Shown: piece by piece, positions 43,077 to 52,186 of the stretch
Layout of the letters: every line of letters starts with the position of its first letter
How positions within the stretch are numbered: the first letter of the stretch is position 1
Assembly: GCF_028595305.1 (NCBI RefSeq)
Contig: NZ_JAQQXS010000001.1
Coordinates: 186,001-250,000 of the forward strand
Length of the DNA: 64,000 nucleotides
Origin: Roseateles koreensis
GTDB lineage: Bacteria > Pseudomonadota > Gammaproteobacteria > Burkholderiales > Burkholderiaceae_C
Direction: 5' to 3'
Position numbers and translations under genes: made by a program
The notes under the pieces: model-generated
Database searches by the model: none
Seen by the model: only the letters and a program-made list of their open reading frames with translations
Told to the model about the DNA's origin: nothing

Positions 43077-43336
43077 GTGTCAAGATCAACGTCCAGCTGC
43101 GGTTTTTTGCGTCCCTGCGCGAGCAATTTGGCAGCCACGAGGCACTGACTTTGGCGCCGGGCACCACGGTCGGTCAACTGCGGGATCTGCTGATGGCGCG
43201 TTCAGACGCCCACGCCCACGCGCTCGGCCGGTCCCGCGCCTTGCGCTGTGCCGTGAACCAGTTGATGTGTGGCGAAGAAACCGTGCTTCAGGAGGGGGCG
43301 GAGGTCGCCTTCTTCCCGCCGGTTACTGGCGGGTGA
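43073..43336 (+). CDS. moaD: Molybdopterin synthase small subunit MoaD
   Basis: MoaD carries the thiocarboxylate sulfur that is transferred to cyclic pyranopterin. The 87-residue protein has the ubiquitin-like fold and ends in the essential di-glycine (FFPPVTGG). The start is a GTG at 43073 overlapping the moeA2 stop; a longer in-frame ORF begins in moeA2 and is a shadow. Its partner moaE is at 47267-47758, separated by a block of reverse-strand genes. Confidence 0.93.
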   Translation: MSVKINVQLRFFASLREQFGSHEALTLAPGTTVGQLRDLLMARSDAHAHALGRSRALRCAVNQLMCGEETVLQEGAEVAFFPPVTGG

Positions 43337-43347
43337 TCCAACCCTCT

Positions 43348-43368
43348 GCAGCGCAAGGCAGGCGCTGC
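43348..43368. terminator. Weak inverted repeat between moaD and the convergent HDOD gene
   Basis: GCAGCGC (43348-43354) and GCGCTGC (43362-43368) form a 7-bp stem with a 7-base loop in the 57-base gap between convergent genes. There is no clear T tract, so efficient termination is uncertain. Confidence 0.3.
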
Positions 43369-43393
43369 TGAAGTCATTTCGCATGACAACTCT

Positions 43394-44812
43394 TCAGTGT
43401 GGCAACCCGCTTCGCCACGCTTCGTCTGCCAGTGCTTGCACCGCGGCGGGTCCGCCAAAGGGCTGGCTCAGCTTTGCCACGGGGGCTTCGTCGGCGGCGT
43501 CCAGGGCCTTGGCCAACAGCAAGTAATGGGCCCAGGGGCCGCCTTGGTCCATGAGAGCCTGTACGGCCTGGGACGGCAGGGCCAGGATTTCAGCGGCCTC
43601 TTGCAGGCTGCAATGCAGCAGGCGGGGCAGCACGGAGGCCAGTCCTAGCAGGTACAGACACTCGGGCTGCGCCTCGCCTGCAGCGCGGGAGAGTGATTCC
43701 AGCAACCGTGCGCGGGCCAAAGCCATGGCTTGCAGCATCTGCCCGGCAGGGCGGGGGGGCGACTGGCGCACCAGTAGCTGCGAGGTCCAGCGGTACAGGG
43801 CGTCACGGCCCAGCACCATCACCGCATGCTCGATGGACTCCAACGGGCGGCCCGGCGTGGCGCCGGCGCTGTTCAAGAATTGCAGCAGGCGCACGCTCAG
43901 CGCAACATCTGATTTGATCTCGGCGGCCAGTACTGCGACATCTTCGTTGCGCACCAAGCGCGCCAGCAATTGCATCAGGCTGCGCGCATGCGGGGGTAGC
44001 GCGCGGTTGTCCAGCGAGGCGCTGCCTGCATCCATGCGGCAGGTGGCCAGGCAGACGGGCGGCTTCAGCAGCGACTCCATGGCATCGACATCCGGCATGT
44101 CAAGCAACAATTGAGGGACTTGCGGGCATGTTTGCGCGCTCAGGCGCAGGGCATGGCGTTGCGCGGCCTCGCTCATGTCCGGCAATAGCCGTGGCGCAAC
44201 GAAGTCGGGCGCCCCCAGCATCATCAAGGGTTCGACATCAATTTGGCGCCACCCTACTTGGGCCCCGGCAGCTCGCAGGCGCGCCAGCGAGTCCCGTGCG
44301 TGTTCAAACGACTCGGGTACAAGGCTGGGGCGGACCAGAAAATACATGCCCGGCGCGAGCGCGTTCGGCGCCGTGCAATGGGCCAGCCAGGCCAGCGGCA
44401 GTTCGGTCAGGGCCACAAAACCTTGCTGAATGCTCAGACGCATGGCGGCCAACAGCGCCTGGCTCTGCGCTGCGCCCGCCGTCGGGTCGCCACGCTGGAT
44501 GAGCCTTGCCATCAAGGTCTCGCCAAGACGAAATTCGAAACCCGCCAAGGCGCCCTGTTCCGAAATCAATGGCCGGCGTGCACCCACGGACATCAAACCT
44601 TGGGGGCTTGATAGGGTAACGCCGCTGGGCTGGGTGATTTTGAGGGCGTCAGCCATCTTTGACTCTGGCACCGCAGGTAAAACAGGCGCGGCTGGCGCTC
44701 GAAACCAACGGGCCAGCCGTTGCCACATCGTGTCGCCGCAAAGGTCATGACGCTGTCCGATGGCCGAAGGGCGATACGAGACAGGGGGCGTCGGCGAGCG
44801 TGGCTTGAGCAT
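43394..44812 (-). CDS. HDOD-domain signalling protein
   Basis: The 472-residue protein resembles the EAL-HDOD type (YuxH-like). A degenerate EAL-like N-terminal half (SEQGALAGFEFRL, FVALTELPLAWLAH) is followed by an HDOD domain from about LPPHARSLMQLLARLVRNED through SVRLLQFLNSAGATPGRPLE and LGLASVLPRLLH. The EAL motif is not intact, so cyclic-di-GMP hydrolysis is unlikely. HDOD proteins are usually signal-transduction adaptors. The ATG at 44812 gives the full ORF; an in-frame ATG at 44728 (MWQRLARWF) is also plausible. Upstream lie direct repeats at 44950 and 44975. Confidence 0.75.
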   Translation of the reverse strand: MLKPRSPTPPVSYRPSAIGQRHDLCGDTMWQRLARWFRAPAAPVLPAVPESKMADALKITQPSGVTLSSPQGLMSVGARRPLISEQGALAGFEFRLGETLMARLIQRGDPTAGAAQSQALLAAMRLSIQQGFVALTELPLAWLAHCTAPNALAPGMYFLVRPSLVPESFEHARDSLARLRAAGAQVGWRQIDVEPLMMLGAPDFVAPRLLPDMSEAAQRHALRLSAQTCPQVPQLLLDMPDVDAMESLLKPPVCLATCRMDAGSASLDNRALPPHARSLMQLLARLVRNEDVAVLAAEIKSDVALSVRLLQFLNSAGATPGRPLESIEHAVMVLGRDALYRWTSQLLVRQSPPRPAGQMLQAMALARARLLESLSRAAGEAQPECLYLLGLASVLPRLLHCSLQEAAEILALPSQAVQALMDQGGPWAHYLLLAKALDAADEAPVAKLSQPFGGPAAVQALADEAWRSGLPH

Positions 44813-45055
44813 GAGGAAACCTTGACCGGGGCGTAACGTTCAGGCGTGATTTGTGGTGTCGGCCTGCTGTTTGGGCGGGCTTTGAGTGTTGACAAGCATC
44901 GCACGGTAGCCCCTTGACCATCGCCGATGAAAGCTGACTTTTGCCGTGTAATTGGTAAAAGTGATGAAGTTTTCAATTGGTAAAAATGACAAATTCCGTG
45001 CGGGCGTGACTGAGTCAGCGCGCGTTTTTCAGCACCAGAGCTACGGATGCCGCTT

Positions 45056-46003
45056 TCAGGGCGTGCCCTCAGCATCCAGGCTACGCGCCAGCTGTTGATA
45101 GAGGGCCAGGCGGGGGCCGCCGATGGCAATGGCTTGCTCAATGGCATGGCGGGCCGCGCCCAACGCACCCTGTTCCATCAGCACTTGGGCCAGGTTGTTC
45201 CATGCATCCGCAGCTTGCGGGTGGCTTTGTGTGGCAGCGCGGTAGGCCGTCGCCGCCAAGGTTGGGTCGCCTGCGGCGTAGGCGCTGTTGCCCAGGCCCA
45301 TTTGCAGGACCAGGGCATCTGGCCAGCGCTGCAGCGCAGTGCGGTAGGCTGGCAGTGCGGCAGCGGGGTTCAGCCGCTCCAGGGCCACGATGGCGGTGCC
45401 CAGGGTGTCGGCATCAGCGGTGCTGGGCAGTGTGGATGTTGGCAAGGCGACAAAGGCCCAATGGTCGCCGCGCGCCCAGGTGCGTTCAAACGCTGACAGC
45501 GACATGGTCAGCCCCGGCGTGCTGCCTGAGTGCAGGGTGAGGGTGCTGTCGTCACGGTCGTAGCCAATGACCACGGCGTAATGCCACACCGGGTAGATGG
45601 GCAGCGACAGATTTTGAAACACCAGAACGGGGTGCCCTGCCGCCACCTCGCGCATCAGGGTCTCGAGTGTGGGTTGCAGGCGATAAGCGGGCAGGCCGTG
45701 GCGGCGCGCGGCCACCATCATTTCAATCTGCAAAGAGCCTTGGCGACCGGGGATGAAAACTTGGGGCCGCAGCTGTTCGGGCTGTACAGAAACGCCCGCG
45801 GCCTGCAGCAGCATGGCCAGGGCTGCGGGGCCGCATTCATAGTCGTCTTGGGCGATGAAGGGTGTGTTGTTCAGCTGCGCATGCGTGGGCAGCTCAGCCG
45901 GCCATTGCTGGGTGAGCTGCTGCACGGGTGTGGCAACGCAGCCGCACAATGCGAGGGTGGCGGCCAAAACAAACCCCGCCGCAGCGGGGTTGGAAGTAGT
46001 CAC
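45056..46003 (-). CDS. PA2778-type C39-like cysteine peptidase with TPR repeats
   Basis: The 315-residue lipoprotein-like protein has a signal peptide with a Cys at its end (ALCGC). A peptidase-C39-like domain follows, with the catalytic Cys in DDYECGPAALAML and His in PVWHYAVVIGYDRD. The C-terminal half is a TPR-like repeat region (ALPAYRTALQRWPDALVLQM, DAWNNLAQVLMEQGALGA). The name follows the Pseudomonas PA2778 family by resemblance. Start codon is a GTG overlapping the stop of the upstream partner gene (GTGA). Function is not established; a partner processing role is possible. Confidence 0.8.
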   Translation of the reverse strand: MTTSNPAAAGFVLAATLALCGCVATPVQQLTQQWPAELPTHAQLNNTPFIAQDDYECGPAALAMLLQAAGVSVQPEQLRPQVFIPGRQGSLQIEMMVAARRHGLPAYRLQPTLETLMREVAAGHPVLVFQNLSLPIYPVWHYAVVIGYDRDDSTLTLHSGSTPGLTMSLSAFERTWARGDHWAFVALPTSTLPSTADADTLGTAIVALERLNPAAALPAYRTALQRWPDALVLQMGLGNSAYAAGDPTLAATAYRAATQSHPQAADAWNNLAQVLMEQGALGAARHAIEQAIAIGGPRLALYQQLARSLDAEGTP

Positions 46004-46392
46004 CGAATCGAACGTGTGAATGGGAACACTTTGGTGAATCCCAGGATGTCGGTGACCAGCAGGATGACGAACACGGTGAAAATCAACCCCAGCACATCGC
46101 CGCCCGCCGGAGCCTGGGTGATTCGCCCGTCCAGCTGCGCGAGTTCGGCGTCAGACAAGGCCGCCACGCGGGCCTGCGCAGCCAGCGGGTCCACACCTTG
46201 CGACACCAGGGCGCGTTGGACATCGGCGCGGGCAAAAAATGCATCCACCCGCGCGTGGGCGTCGGCGTCAGTCGCAGCCGGTGCCAGCAGTGCATCCGTC
46301 GGCACGATGTCTGCATGCGCGTGCATGGGGGCGCTCATCAAGGTGATGGAAGTGATCAGCGTGGAGGCAACAAGGCGTTTGAAAGCAGACAT
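46000..46392 (-). CDS. PA2779-type small membrane protein
   Basis: The 130-residue protein has an N-terminal signal peptide (LVASTLITSITLMSAPMHAHA), an Asp/Ala-rich middle (ALVSQGVDPLAAQARVAALS) and a C-terminal transmembrane segment (GLIFTVFVILLVTDILGF) followed by a basic tail. It resembles the PA2779 family and sits directly upstream of the PA2778-like peptidase, overlapping it by four bases. The pair is conserved in many proteobacteria with unknown function. It starts at ATG 46392. Confidence 0.8.
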   Translation of the reverse strand: MSAFKRLVASTLITSITLMSAPMHAHADIVPTDALLAPAATDADAHARVDAFFARADVQRALVSQGVDPLAAQARVAALSDAELAQLDGRITQAPAGGDVLGLIFTVFVILLVTDILGFTKVFPFTRSIR

Positions 46393-46563
46393 GGTCGGTG
46401 ACGGGACTGGCTGTGGGAGTAGGGGGTAAATTCTAGGCCGCGCTGAACTGCTGCCGGGCGGCGCTTACAAATTGCGACATTGAAAATTGCGTGCTTGCGT
46501 CAAACCATGAACGTGCGGCACCGTCTGCCGCCATGGGCTGCGGTTGCGCCCCTCCCGCTTGCC

Positions 46564-47031
46564 TCACCCGATCTTTTTTAACAGCGCTGCCTTTTTTGCG
46601 ACGAATTCTTCCTCCGTCAAAATCCCTTTGCTGACCAACGCCCCCAACTTGTCGAGCATGGAAAGAACTTCGTCACTTTCATCGCGGGCTTTGGCGCCTG
46701 TTGCGTAGTGAGGCATGCTGAAAAAGTAGACATCGCTATTGAACGGCGAGTCAAACAGCGGGCCCCAATGCTTCAGGCAGTTCAGTATGGGCAAGGTTTG
46801 AGGGCAGAGCTTGTACTGGCCGGGCCCGAAGGCATCCGCCACCTTACCTTCACTCACGAAGAGGGCCAGTTGGCCTTCTTGGACGATCAAAGTCGCACCG
46901 GTCTGGATTGCCATGGCCCGCATCGGGAAGCGCCACGCCAGTGTGGCGGTCGGGTGCGGCGCGGCGGTTTCGGTCCACTGAATGAGGTCGATGAACGGGT
47001 TGTTGTCGAAAGTCATCGCAGTCATGCTCAC
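46564..47031 (-). CDS. Short SPFH N-terminus joined to a SHOCT motif (possible internal deletion)
   Basis: The 155-residue protein begins like the virion-core SPFH family: FIDLIQWTE, then LAWRFPMRAMAIQTGATLIV, FGPGQYKLCPQTLPIL and SPFNSDVYFFS. At about residue 107 this ends abruptly and a linker leads to a C-terminal SHOCT motif (LDKLGALVSKGILTEEEFVA). Full-length relatives have about 200 more residues of SPFH domain between these parts. This looks like a natural internal deletion or a short variant. The start GTG at 47031 has GAGGA 5 bases upstream; ATG 47025 is the alternative. Confidence 0.75.
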   Translation of the reverse strand: MSMTAMTFDNNPFIDLIQWTETAAPHPTATLAWRFPMRAMAIQTGATLIVQEGQLALFVSEGKVADAFGPGQYKLCPQTLPILNCLKHWGPLFDSPFNSDVYFFSMPHYATGAKARDESDEVLSMLDKLGALVSKGILTEEEFVAKKAALLKKIG

Positions 47032-47266
47032 TCGTTCCTCGGCTTCAGCCTATGCAGATAGACCAGCGTTTGGCCCGGTGGACACAGTATCGACGCGGCT
47101 GGCGTTCGGGGTTTTGGCACCATTTCCCCTTTTGTGGCGCTTGCACCGGTAACAAGGGTGAATCTTCCCTTGATGGTAAAAACCGTCAATCCCGATCCAC
47201 CTTCACCGTTAGGCGCATTGCTGTAGAACAGGCGTGCTTGCGGGCGGCGATGCCACAATTCCGACC

Positions 47267-47758
47267 ATGACATCTTTCCCCCGTGTTCGTATTCAAACCG
47301 ACGACTTTGACCTGAGCACCGAAGCGCTTGCGCTGCGGGCGGCGGATGGCTGCGTCGGGGCCGTGGTGAGTTTTGTCGGCACCGTGCGCGACAGCCATGA
47401 GGGCGAGGCGCTCAGCGTGATGGAGTTGGAGCATTACCCCGGCATGACCGAAGCCAGCATTGAGCGCATGATCGATCAGGCATTTGCGCGCTTTGATATT
47501 CGCGCAGCGCGAGTGATTCACCGGGTCGGCGCTTTGGCGGCACGGGCGCAAATCGTGCTGGTGCTGGTCAGCTCGGCCCATCGCGGCGAGGCCTTCCAGG
47601 CCTGTGAGTTTTTGATGGACTATTTGAAGACCCAAGCCCCGTTCTGGAAGAAAGAGCACCTGGCCAGCGGCGCGCGATGGGTGGATGCACGCGTGGCGGA
47701 CGACGCCGCTGTGGCACGCTGGGGCATTGAAGGCCTTGAATCGGGAAATGCGGCATGA
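47267..47758 (+). CDS. moaE: Molybdopterin synthase large subunit MoaE
   Basis: MoaE, with MoaD, inserts two sulfurs into precursor Z to give molybdopterin. The 163-residue protein has GAVVSFVGTVRDSHEG, LELEHYPG-like MELEHYPGMTEASIERM, RVIHRVGAL, and the lysine region KTQAPFWKKEHL. ATG 47267 is the start. moaD is 3.9 kb upstream on the same strand, and the intervening genes run the other way; moaE and crcB overlap by four bases (ATGA). Confidence 0.95.
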   Translation: MTSFPRVRIQTDDFDLSTEALALRAADGCVGAVVSFVGTVRDSHEGEALSVMELEHYPGMTEASIERMIDQAFARFDIRAARVIHRVGALAARAQIVLVLVSSAHRGEAFQACEFLMDYLKTQAPFWKKEHLASGARWVDARVADDAAVARWGIEGLESGNAA

Positions 47759-48135
47759 ATGGCCTGATCATGAAGGTGTTGGCGGTCTCCTGCGGCGCAT
47801 CAGGCGGCGCCTTGCTGCGCTGGCGCTTGGGCTTGGCGTTCAACGCCAGTTGGGCGGGTTTTCCGCTGGGCACCCTGACCGCGAATCTAGTGGGAGGGCT
47901 GCTGATTGGTGTGGCGCTGGAGTGGTTTGGCCGCACACCCAACGAGTTACTTCAACTGCTGATGGTTACCGGTTTTCTGGGGGGGTTGACGACCTTCTCG
48001 GCGTTTTCCGGCGAATCTTTGCTTTTGCTGCAGCGCGGCCACTATGAAATGGCCCTGCTGCACAGCGGTGTTCATGTGCTGGGTGCGTTGACCACGGCGG
48101 CCCTGGGGATGCGGCTGGCGCAATGGCTGCTCTGA
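47755..48135 (+). CDS. crcB: Fluoride efflux protein CrcB (Fluc)
   Basis: This 126-residue membrane protein is a small dual-topology fluoride channel of the CrcB/Fluc family. It has about four helices and the motifs GGALLRWRLGL, PLGTLTANLVGGLLIGV, and TGFLGGLTTFSAFSGE, with the family's Gly/Phe/Thr/Ser pore residues. The start overlaps moaE by four bases. No fluoride riboswitch would be expected in this overlap and none is seen. Confidence 0.95.
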   Translation: MNGLIMKVLAVSCGASGGALLRWRLGLAFNASWAGFPLGTLTANLVGGLLIGVALEWFGRTPNELLQLLMVTGFLGGLTTFSAFSGESLLLLQRGHYEMALLHSGVHVLGALTTAALGMRLAQWLL

Positions 48136-48249
48136 AACGCTGTCCTTGGACGGCTACCTCGTTGCATCGCACTTGAGCCAAGTCAATGCGTCCGGCCCTT
48201 GAAATGCCGGACCATGGGCCCACTTGCTTGCTTAACGGAGGTTACAGAC

Positions 48250-50844
48250 ATGCGAGTCGACAAATTCACATCACGTTTCCAAGAAGCGCTGAACGAAGCG
48301 TCCAGCTTGGCCATTGCCCGAGACAATCCTTACATCGAGCCGGCCCATGTGCTGGCGGCGATGCTGGTGCAGGACGACGGCCCGCGTGCGCTGCTTGAGC
48401 GCGCCGGCGTTAATGTCAACGGCCTAAAGACTGCGCTGGAGACCGTCATTGCTGGCCAGCCCCAAGTTAAAGGAGACGGGCAACAAGTGGGCGCCGGGCG
48501 CGACTTGGTGGCCTTGTTGCAAGGTGCCGAGAAAGAGGCAGGCAAACGTGACGACCAGTTCATTGCCAGCGAAATGTTTTTGCTGGCGCTCAGCGACGCC
48601 AAGACCGATCTGGCCGGTGTGGCGCGCGGCCACGGCCTGACCCGCAAGGCTCTGGAAGCCGCCATTGATGCGGTGCGTGGCGGTCAGAAGGTGGACAGTG
48701 CTGAGGCCGAGGGCCAACGCGAGGCGTTGAAAAAGTACACCCTCGATCTGACCGAGCGTGCGCGCCAGGGGAAGCTCGACCCGGTTATCGGGCGTGACGA
48801 TGAGATTCGACGGGCTATCCAAGTGCTGCAACGCCGCAGCAAGAACAATCCGGTGCTGATTGGGGAGCCGGGCGTGGGCAAGACCGCCATTGTCGAAGGG
48901 CTGGCGCAGCGCATCGTCAATGGCGAGGTGCCTGATTCGCTCAAGAACAAACGGGTGCTGGTGCTGGACATGGCCTTGCTGTTGGCGGGCGCCAAGTACC
49001 GTGGAGACTTTGAGGAACGCCTGAAGGGCGTGCTCAAGGAGGTGGCCCAGGATCAAGGCCAGACCATCATGTTCATTGATGAAATCCACACGATGGTTGG
49101 CGCCGGCAAGGCGGAAGGTGCCATCGACGCTGGCAATATGCTCAAGCCCGCGTTGGCTCGTGGTGAGTTGCATTGCATCGGTGCGACCACGCTGGACGAG
49201 TACCGCAAATACGTGGAGAAGGACGCAGCCCTGGAGCGCCGTTTCCAAAAGGTGCTGGTGGGCGAACCCACGGTGGAAGCCACCATCGCCATCTTGCGCG
49301 GCTTGCAGGAAAAGTATGAGTTGCACCATGGTGTGGAGATCACCGACCCGGCCATCGTCGCCGCAGCCGAGTTGAGCCACCGCTACATCACAGACCGCTT
49401 TTTGCCGGACAAGGCCATCGACCTGATCGACGAGGCCGCAGCCAAGATCAAGATCGAGCTGGACTCGCGCCCCGAGGTGATGGACAAGCAGGATCGGCGC
49501 ATGATCCAGCTCAAGATTGAGCGTGAGGCAGTGCGGCGTGAAAAGGACGAATCATCGCAAAAGCGTTTCGGCCTGATCGAAGAAGAACTGCTCAAGCTGC
49601 AACGCGAATATGCGGAGCTCGAAGAAATCTGGACCGCTGAAAAGGCCCAGGCACAGGGCTCGGCCCACGTCAAGGAAGAGATTGACCGCATTCGCTTCCA
49701 GATCGAGGAGCTCACCCGCAAGGGCGACTTCAATAAAGTGGCTGAGTTGCAATACGGGCAGCTGCCTGAGCTGGAGAAAAAGCTCAAGGCCGCGCAAGCC
49801 ACCGAGGCCGGCAAAAAGCCTGATCAGGCGAGGCCGCGCCTGTTGCGCACCATGGTTGGCGCCGAAGAGATTGCCGAAGTTGTGGCGCGCGCCACCGGCA
49901 TCCCGGTTTCCAAGCTGATGCAAGGCGAGCGTGAAAAGCTCTTGCAGATGGAGACCAAGCTGCACCAGCGCGTGGTGGGGCAGGATGAAGCCATCACCGC
50001 CGTTGCCGATGCCATTCGCCGCTCACGCGCGGGGTTATCTGATCCCAACCGGCCCACCGGCAGTTTCCTCTTTCTCGGCCCCACGGGCGTGGGCAAGACT
50101 GAGCTGTGCAAGGCTTTGGCGGGCTTCTTGTTCGACAGCGAAGATCATTTGATTCGCGTGGACATGAGCGAGTTCATGGAGAAGCATTCGGTCAGCCGCT
50201 TGATCGGGGCGCCTCCGGGCTATGTGGGTTACGAAGAGGGCGGCGCCTTGACGGAAGCCGTGCGGCGCAAGCCTTACTCGGTGCTCTTGCTGGACGAGGT
50301 TGAAAAGGCGCACCCCGATGTGTTCAATGTGCTGCTGCAGGTTTTGGACGACGGGCGTCTGACCGACGGCCAGGGTCGCACGGTGGACTTCAAGAACACC
50401 GTCATCGTGATGACCAGTAACTTGGGATCTCAGCAGATCATGGCCATGGTGGGTGAGCCTTCAGAAGCCATTCGTGAGGCGGTGTGGAGCGAGGTGAAAG
50501 CTCATTTCCGCCCCGAGTTCCTCAACCGGATCGACGAGACGGTGGTCTTCCATGCGCTGGATGCCCAGCACATTGCGTCCATTGCCAAAATCCAGTTGCG
50601 CATCCTGGAACAACGTTTGGAAAAACTGGAGATGACGCTGGATGTGACGCCTGCAGCCCTGGCGGAGTTGGCCAAGGTGGGCTTCGACCCGGTGTTTGGT
50701 GCCCGCCCGCTCAAGCGGGCCATCCAGCAACAGGTTGAGAACCCGCTCTCCCGGTTGATTCTCGAAGGCCGCTTCGGGCCCAAGGACGTGATTCCGGTGG
50801 ATGTGGTCGATGGGGTCTTCCAGTTCGGCCGCACGGTTCACTGA
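48250..50844 (+). CDS. clpB: ClpB protein disaggregase
   Basis: ClpB is a double-ring AAA+ chaperone that dissolves protein aggregates together with DnaK. The 864-residue protein has an N-terminal Clp domain ([20 protein letters not shown]), two Walker A motifs ([13 protein letters not shown] and [14 protein letters not shown]), and the coiled-coil M domain between them ([20 protein letters not shown]). It is complete. ATG 48250 is preceded by GGAGGTTACAG. A heat-shock-type -35 (CCCTTGAAA at 48196-48204) is present, but no matching -10 at normal spacing was found. A terminator follows. Confidence 0.97.
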   Translation: MRVDKFTSRFQEALNEASSLAIARDNPYIEPAHVLAAMLVQDDGPRALLERAGVNVNGLKTALETVIAGQPQVKGDGQQVGAGRDLVALLQGAEKEAGKRDDQFIASEMFLLALSDAKTDLAGVARGHGLTRKALEAAIDAVRGGQKVDSAEAEGQREALKKYTLDLTERARQGKLDPVIGRDDEIRRAIQVLQRRSKNNPVLIGEPGVGKTAIVEGLAQRIVNGEVPDSLKNKRVLVLDMALLLAGAKYRGDFEERLKGVLKEVAQDQGQTIMFIDEIHTMVGAGKAEGAIDAGNMLKPALARGELHCIGATTLDEYRKYVEKDAALERRFQKVLVGEPTVEATIAILRGLQEKYELHHGVEITDPAIVAAAELSHRYITDRFLPDKAIDLIDEAAAKIKIELDSRPEVMDKQDRRMIQLKIEREAVRREKDESSQKRFGLIEEELLKLQREYAELEEIWTAEKAQAQGSAHVKEEIDRIRFQIEELTRKGDFNKVAELQYGQLPELEKKLKAAQATEAGKKPDQARPRLLRTMVGAEEIAEVVARATGIPVSKLMQGEREKLLQMETKLHQRVVGQDEAITAVADAIRRSRAGLSDPNRPTGSFLFLGPTGVGKTELCKALAGFLFDSEDHLIRVDMSEFMEKHSVSRLIGAPPGYVGYEEGGALTEAVRRKPYSVLLLDEVEKAHPDVFNVLLQVLDDGRLTDGQGRTVDFKNTVIVMTSNLGSQQIMAMVGEPSEAIREAVWSEVKAHFRPEFLNRIDETVVFHALDAQHIASIAKIQLRILEQRLEKLEMTLDVTPAALAELAKVGFDPVFGARPLKRAIQQQVENPLSRLILEGRFGPKDVIPVDVVDGVFQFGRTVH

Positions 50845-50895
50845 AGGGTTTCGCCCCTTTCTGAGGCCCGCCCGCGTACAGGCGGCCTCAGCAGT

Positions 50896-50947
50896 CCCCG
50901 GCAATGCGCTTGCATTTTGCAAGGCCGCGTTGCCGGGGATGTTTTTT
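50896..50947 (+). terminator. Strong intrinsic terminator after clpB
   Basis: CCCCGGCAA (50896-50904) and TTGCCGGGG (50930-50938) form a perfect 9-bp stem, and a shorter inner hairpin is also possible. A run of six T (50942-50947) follows. It fits a strong Rho-independent terminator. Confidence 0.85.
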
Positions 50948-51061
50948 GGAGCCCTGCCCCCCGTCTGCTGGGTGGGGCCAGCCCCGAAGCGCGCTGCGCC
51001 TTGTTTGTGCTAATGTCGAATTCACACAGACCAAGGCACTCCGTTCGAAAGGCGCCATTTC

Positions 51062-52138
51062 ATGCTCTTCAGCCGACATGCTGGCTCCGGCTTGAGTACA
51101 TTCCCCCGGCGCTGGGCGAGTGGAGGGCACTGCGGGGTCCTCATTCGCCTGGTAATTTTGTCGCTGGGGTTGCCGGTTTGCGGCCCTACGCTCGCGCAAA
51201 CGGCTGCACCAGCGTCCGTGCCCCCGCCGATGCAGATTTTGGACTTGGGCCGCCCGCAATCTTTGTCAGCCCTGGGCGAGCCCTTGTTGTTGCGCCTGCC
51301 TTTGAGATGGCCCGCTGGAGAAGCCTTGAACACGGCTTGCCTGGCTGCCCGTGTCGTCGTTGGGGAGCAGCAACTCGGTGAGTCGGAGGTTCAAAAGTCG
51401 CTGGCCTTGAATATGGACGCGCAGACCGGGGTTCTGTCCCTGCGCACGCGGGCCGTGGTGGATGAACCGGTGGTTCGCGTCATGCTGGGCTGCCCGGCGC
51501 AGCAGGTGGTGGTGCTGATGGACCCGGCGCCAACGGCCGCGCCAGAGCCGGTGTTGGCTGCCGACCCACCGCAACTGCCAGAAGCCTTGATGCCTGAGTC
51601 TTCCCGGCAGGCCGTTGCGGCCAGCCAAGCCTTGCCGATGCAAGCCCCTTCTGCGGGACCGTTGGTGGTGCGGCGGCCGGCCGTTGCCAAATCAGCACTG
51701 CGGCCAGCTGTGCCGAAGGCCGGCCTGCAGAGAGCTGGCTTGCATATGGACGCCTTGGCCTTTAGCAGCGTGGCGGTGACATCCGGCACCGCCCACGCGG
51801 CCGCGCTACAAGCTGAATCGTCCAAGCCTGGGCAGGCGTCGGCGTCGGCGTCGACGTTGCTGTTGGTCCCCACGTCGCTTGAAGCCCGCCTGGCGTCTGC
51901 TGAATCCACCTACCGGGCGCTGCAACTCGAACAGCATGCCCTTCAGCTTGAGGCGGCGGCGCTGAGCTTGCAATTGCGCCAGTACCGAGCCTCGCCCTGG
52001 CACCGTTGGGGCGGCGTGGGATTGCTTGCGATGGGCGTGTGCGTGACGCTCTTGCTGACCGGTGGCACCCGTGCGATTCAACACCGTCAGCGGGGCCGTC
52101 AGCGGAGCCTTCAGCCCGATGTCCGGCAGGCTCTTTAG
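51062..52138 (+). CDS. FimV N-terminus-like envelope protein
   Basis: The 358-residue protein has a signal peptide (LVILSLGLPVCGPTLAQ), then a domain resembling the N-terminal part of FimV (PQSLSALGEPLLLRLPLRWP, with EVQKSLALN). A proline/alanine-rich region of roughly 200 residues follows, with a coiled-coil-like stretch (ARLASAESTYRALQLEQHAL) and a single C-terminal transmembrane helix (GGVGLLAMGVCVTLLLTGG). FimV is a peptidoglycan-linked protein required for type IV pilus and secretion functions. The match is by pattern only, so the function is inferred. ATG 51062 is the start; no classical operon neighbour is evident. Confidence 0.5.
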   Translation: MLFSRHAGSGLSTFPRRWASGGHCGVLIRLVILSLGLPVCGPTLAQTAAPASVPPPMQILDLGRPQSLSALGEPLLLRLPLRWPAGEALNTACLAARVVVGEQQLGESEVQKSLALNMDAQTGVLSLRTRAVVDEPVVRVMLGCPAQQVVVLMDPAPTAAPEPVLAADPPQLPEALMPESSRQAVAASQALPMQAPSAGPLVVRRPAVAKSALRPAVPKAGLQRAGLHMDALAFSSVAVTSGTAHAAALQAESSKPGQASASASTLLLVPTSLEARLASAESTYRALQLEQHALQLEAAALSLQLRQYRASPWHRWGGVGLLAMGVCVTLLLTGGTRAIQHRQRGRQRSLQPDVRQAL

Positions 52139-52186
52139 AATGGGTCATTCTCATTGACGGCGCTTGAACACGGCGCCAGGGCTCGC

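Noticed and set aside
47755-47758. A fluoride riboswitch before crcB
   Set aside because: crcB overlaps the end of moaE, leaving no leader, and no pseudoknot-like sequence was seen.
48136-48249. A heat-shock (sigma-32) promoter for clpB
   Set aside because: CCCTTGAAA at 48196-48204 resembles the -35 box, but no -10 element was found at normal spacing, so it is only mentioned.
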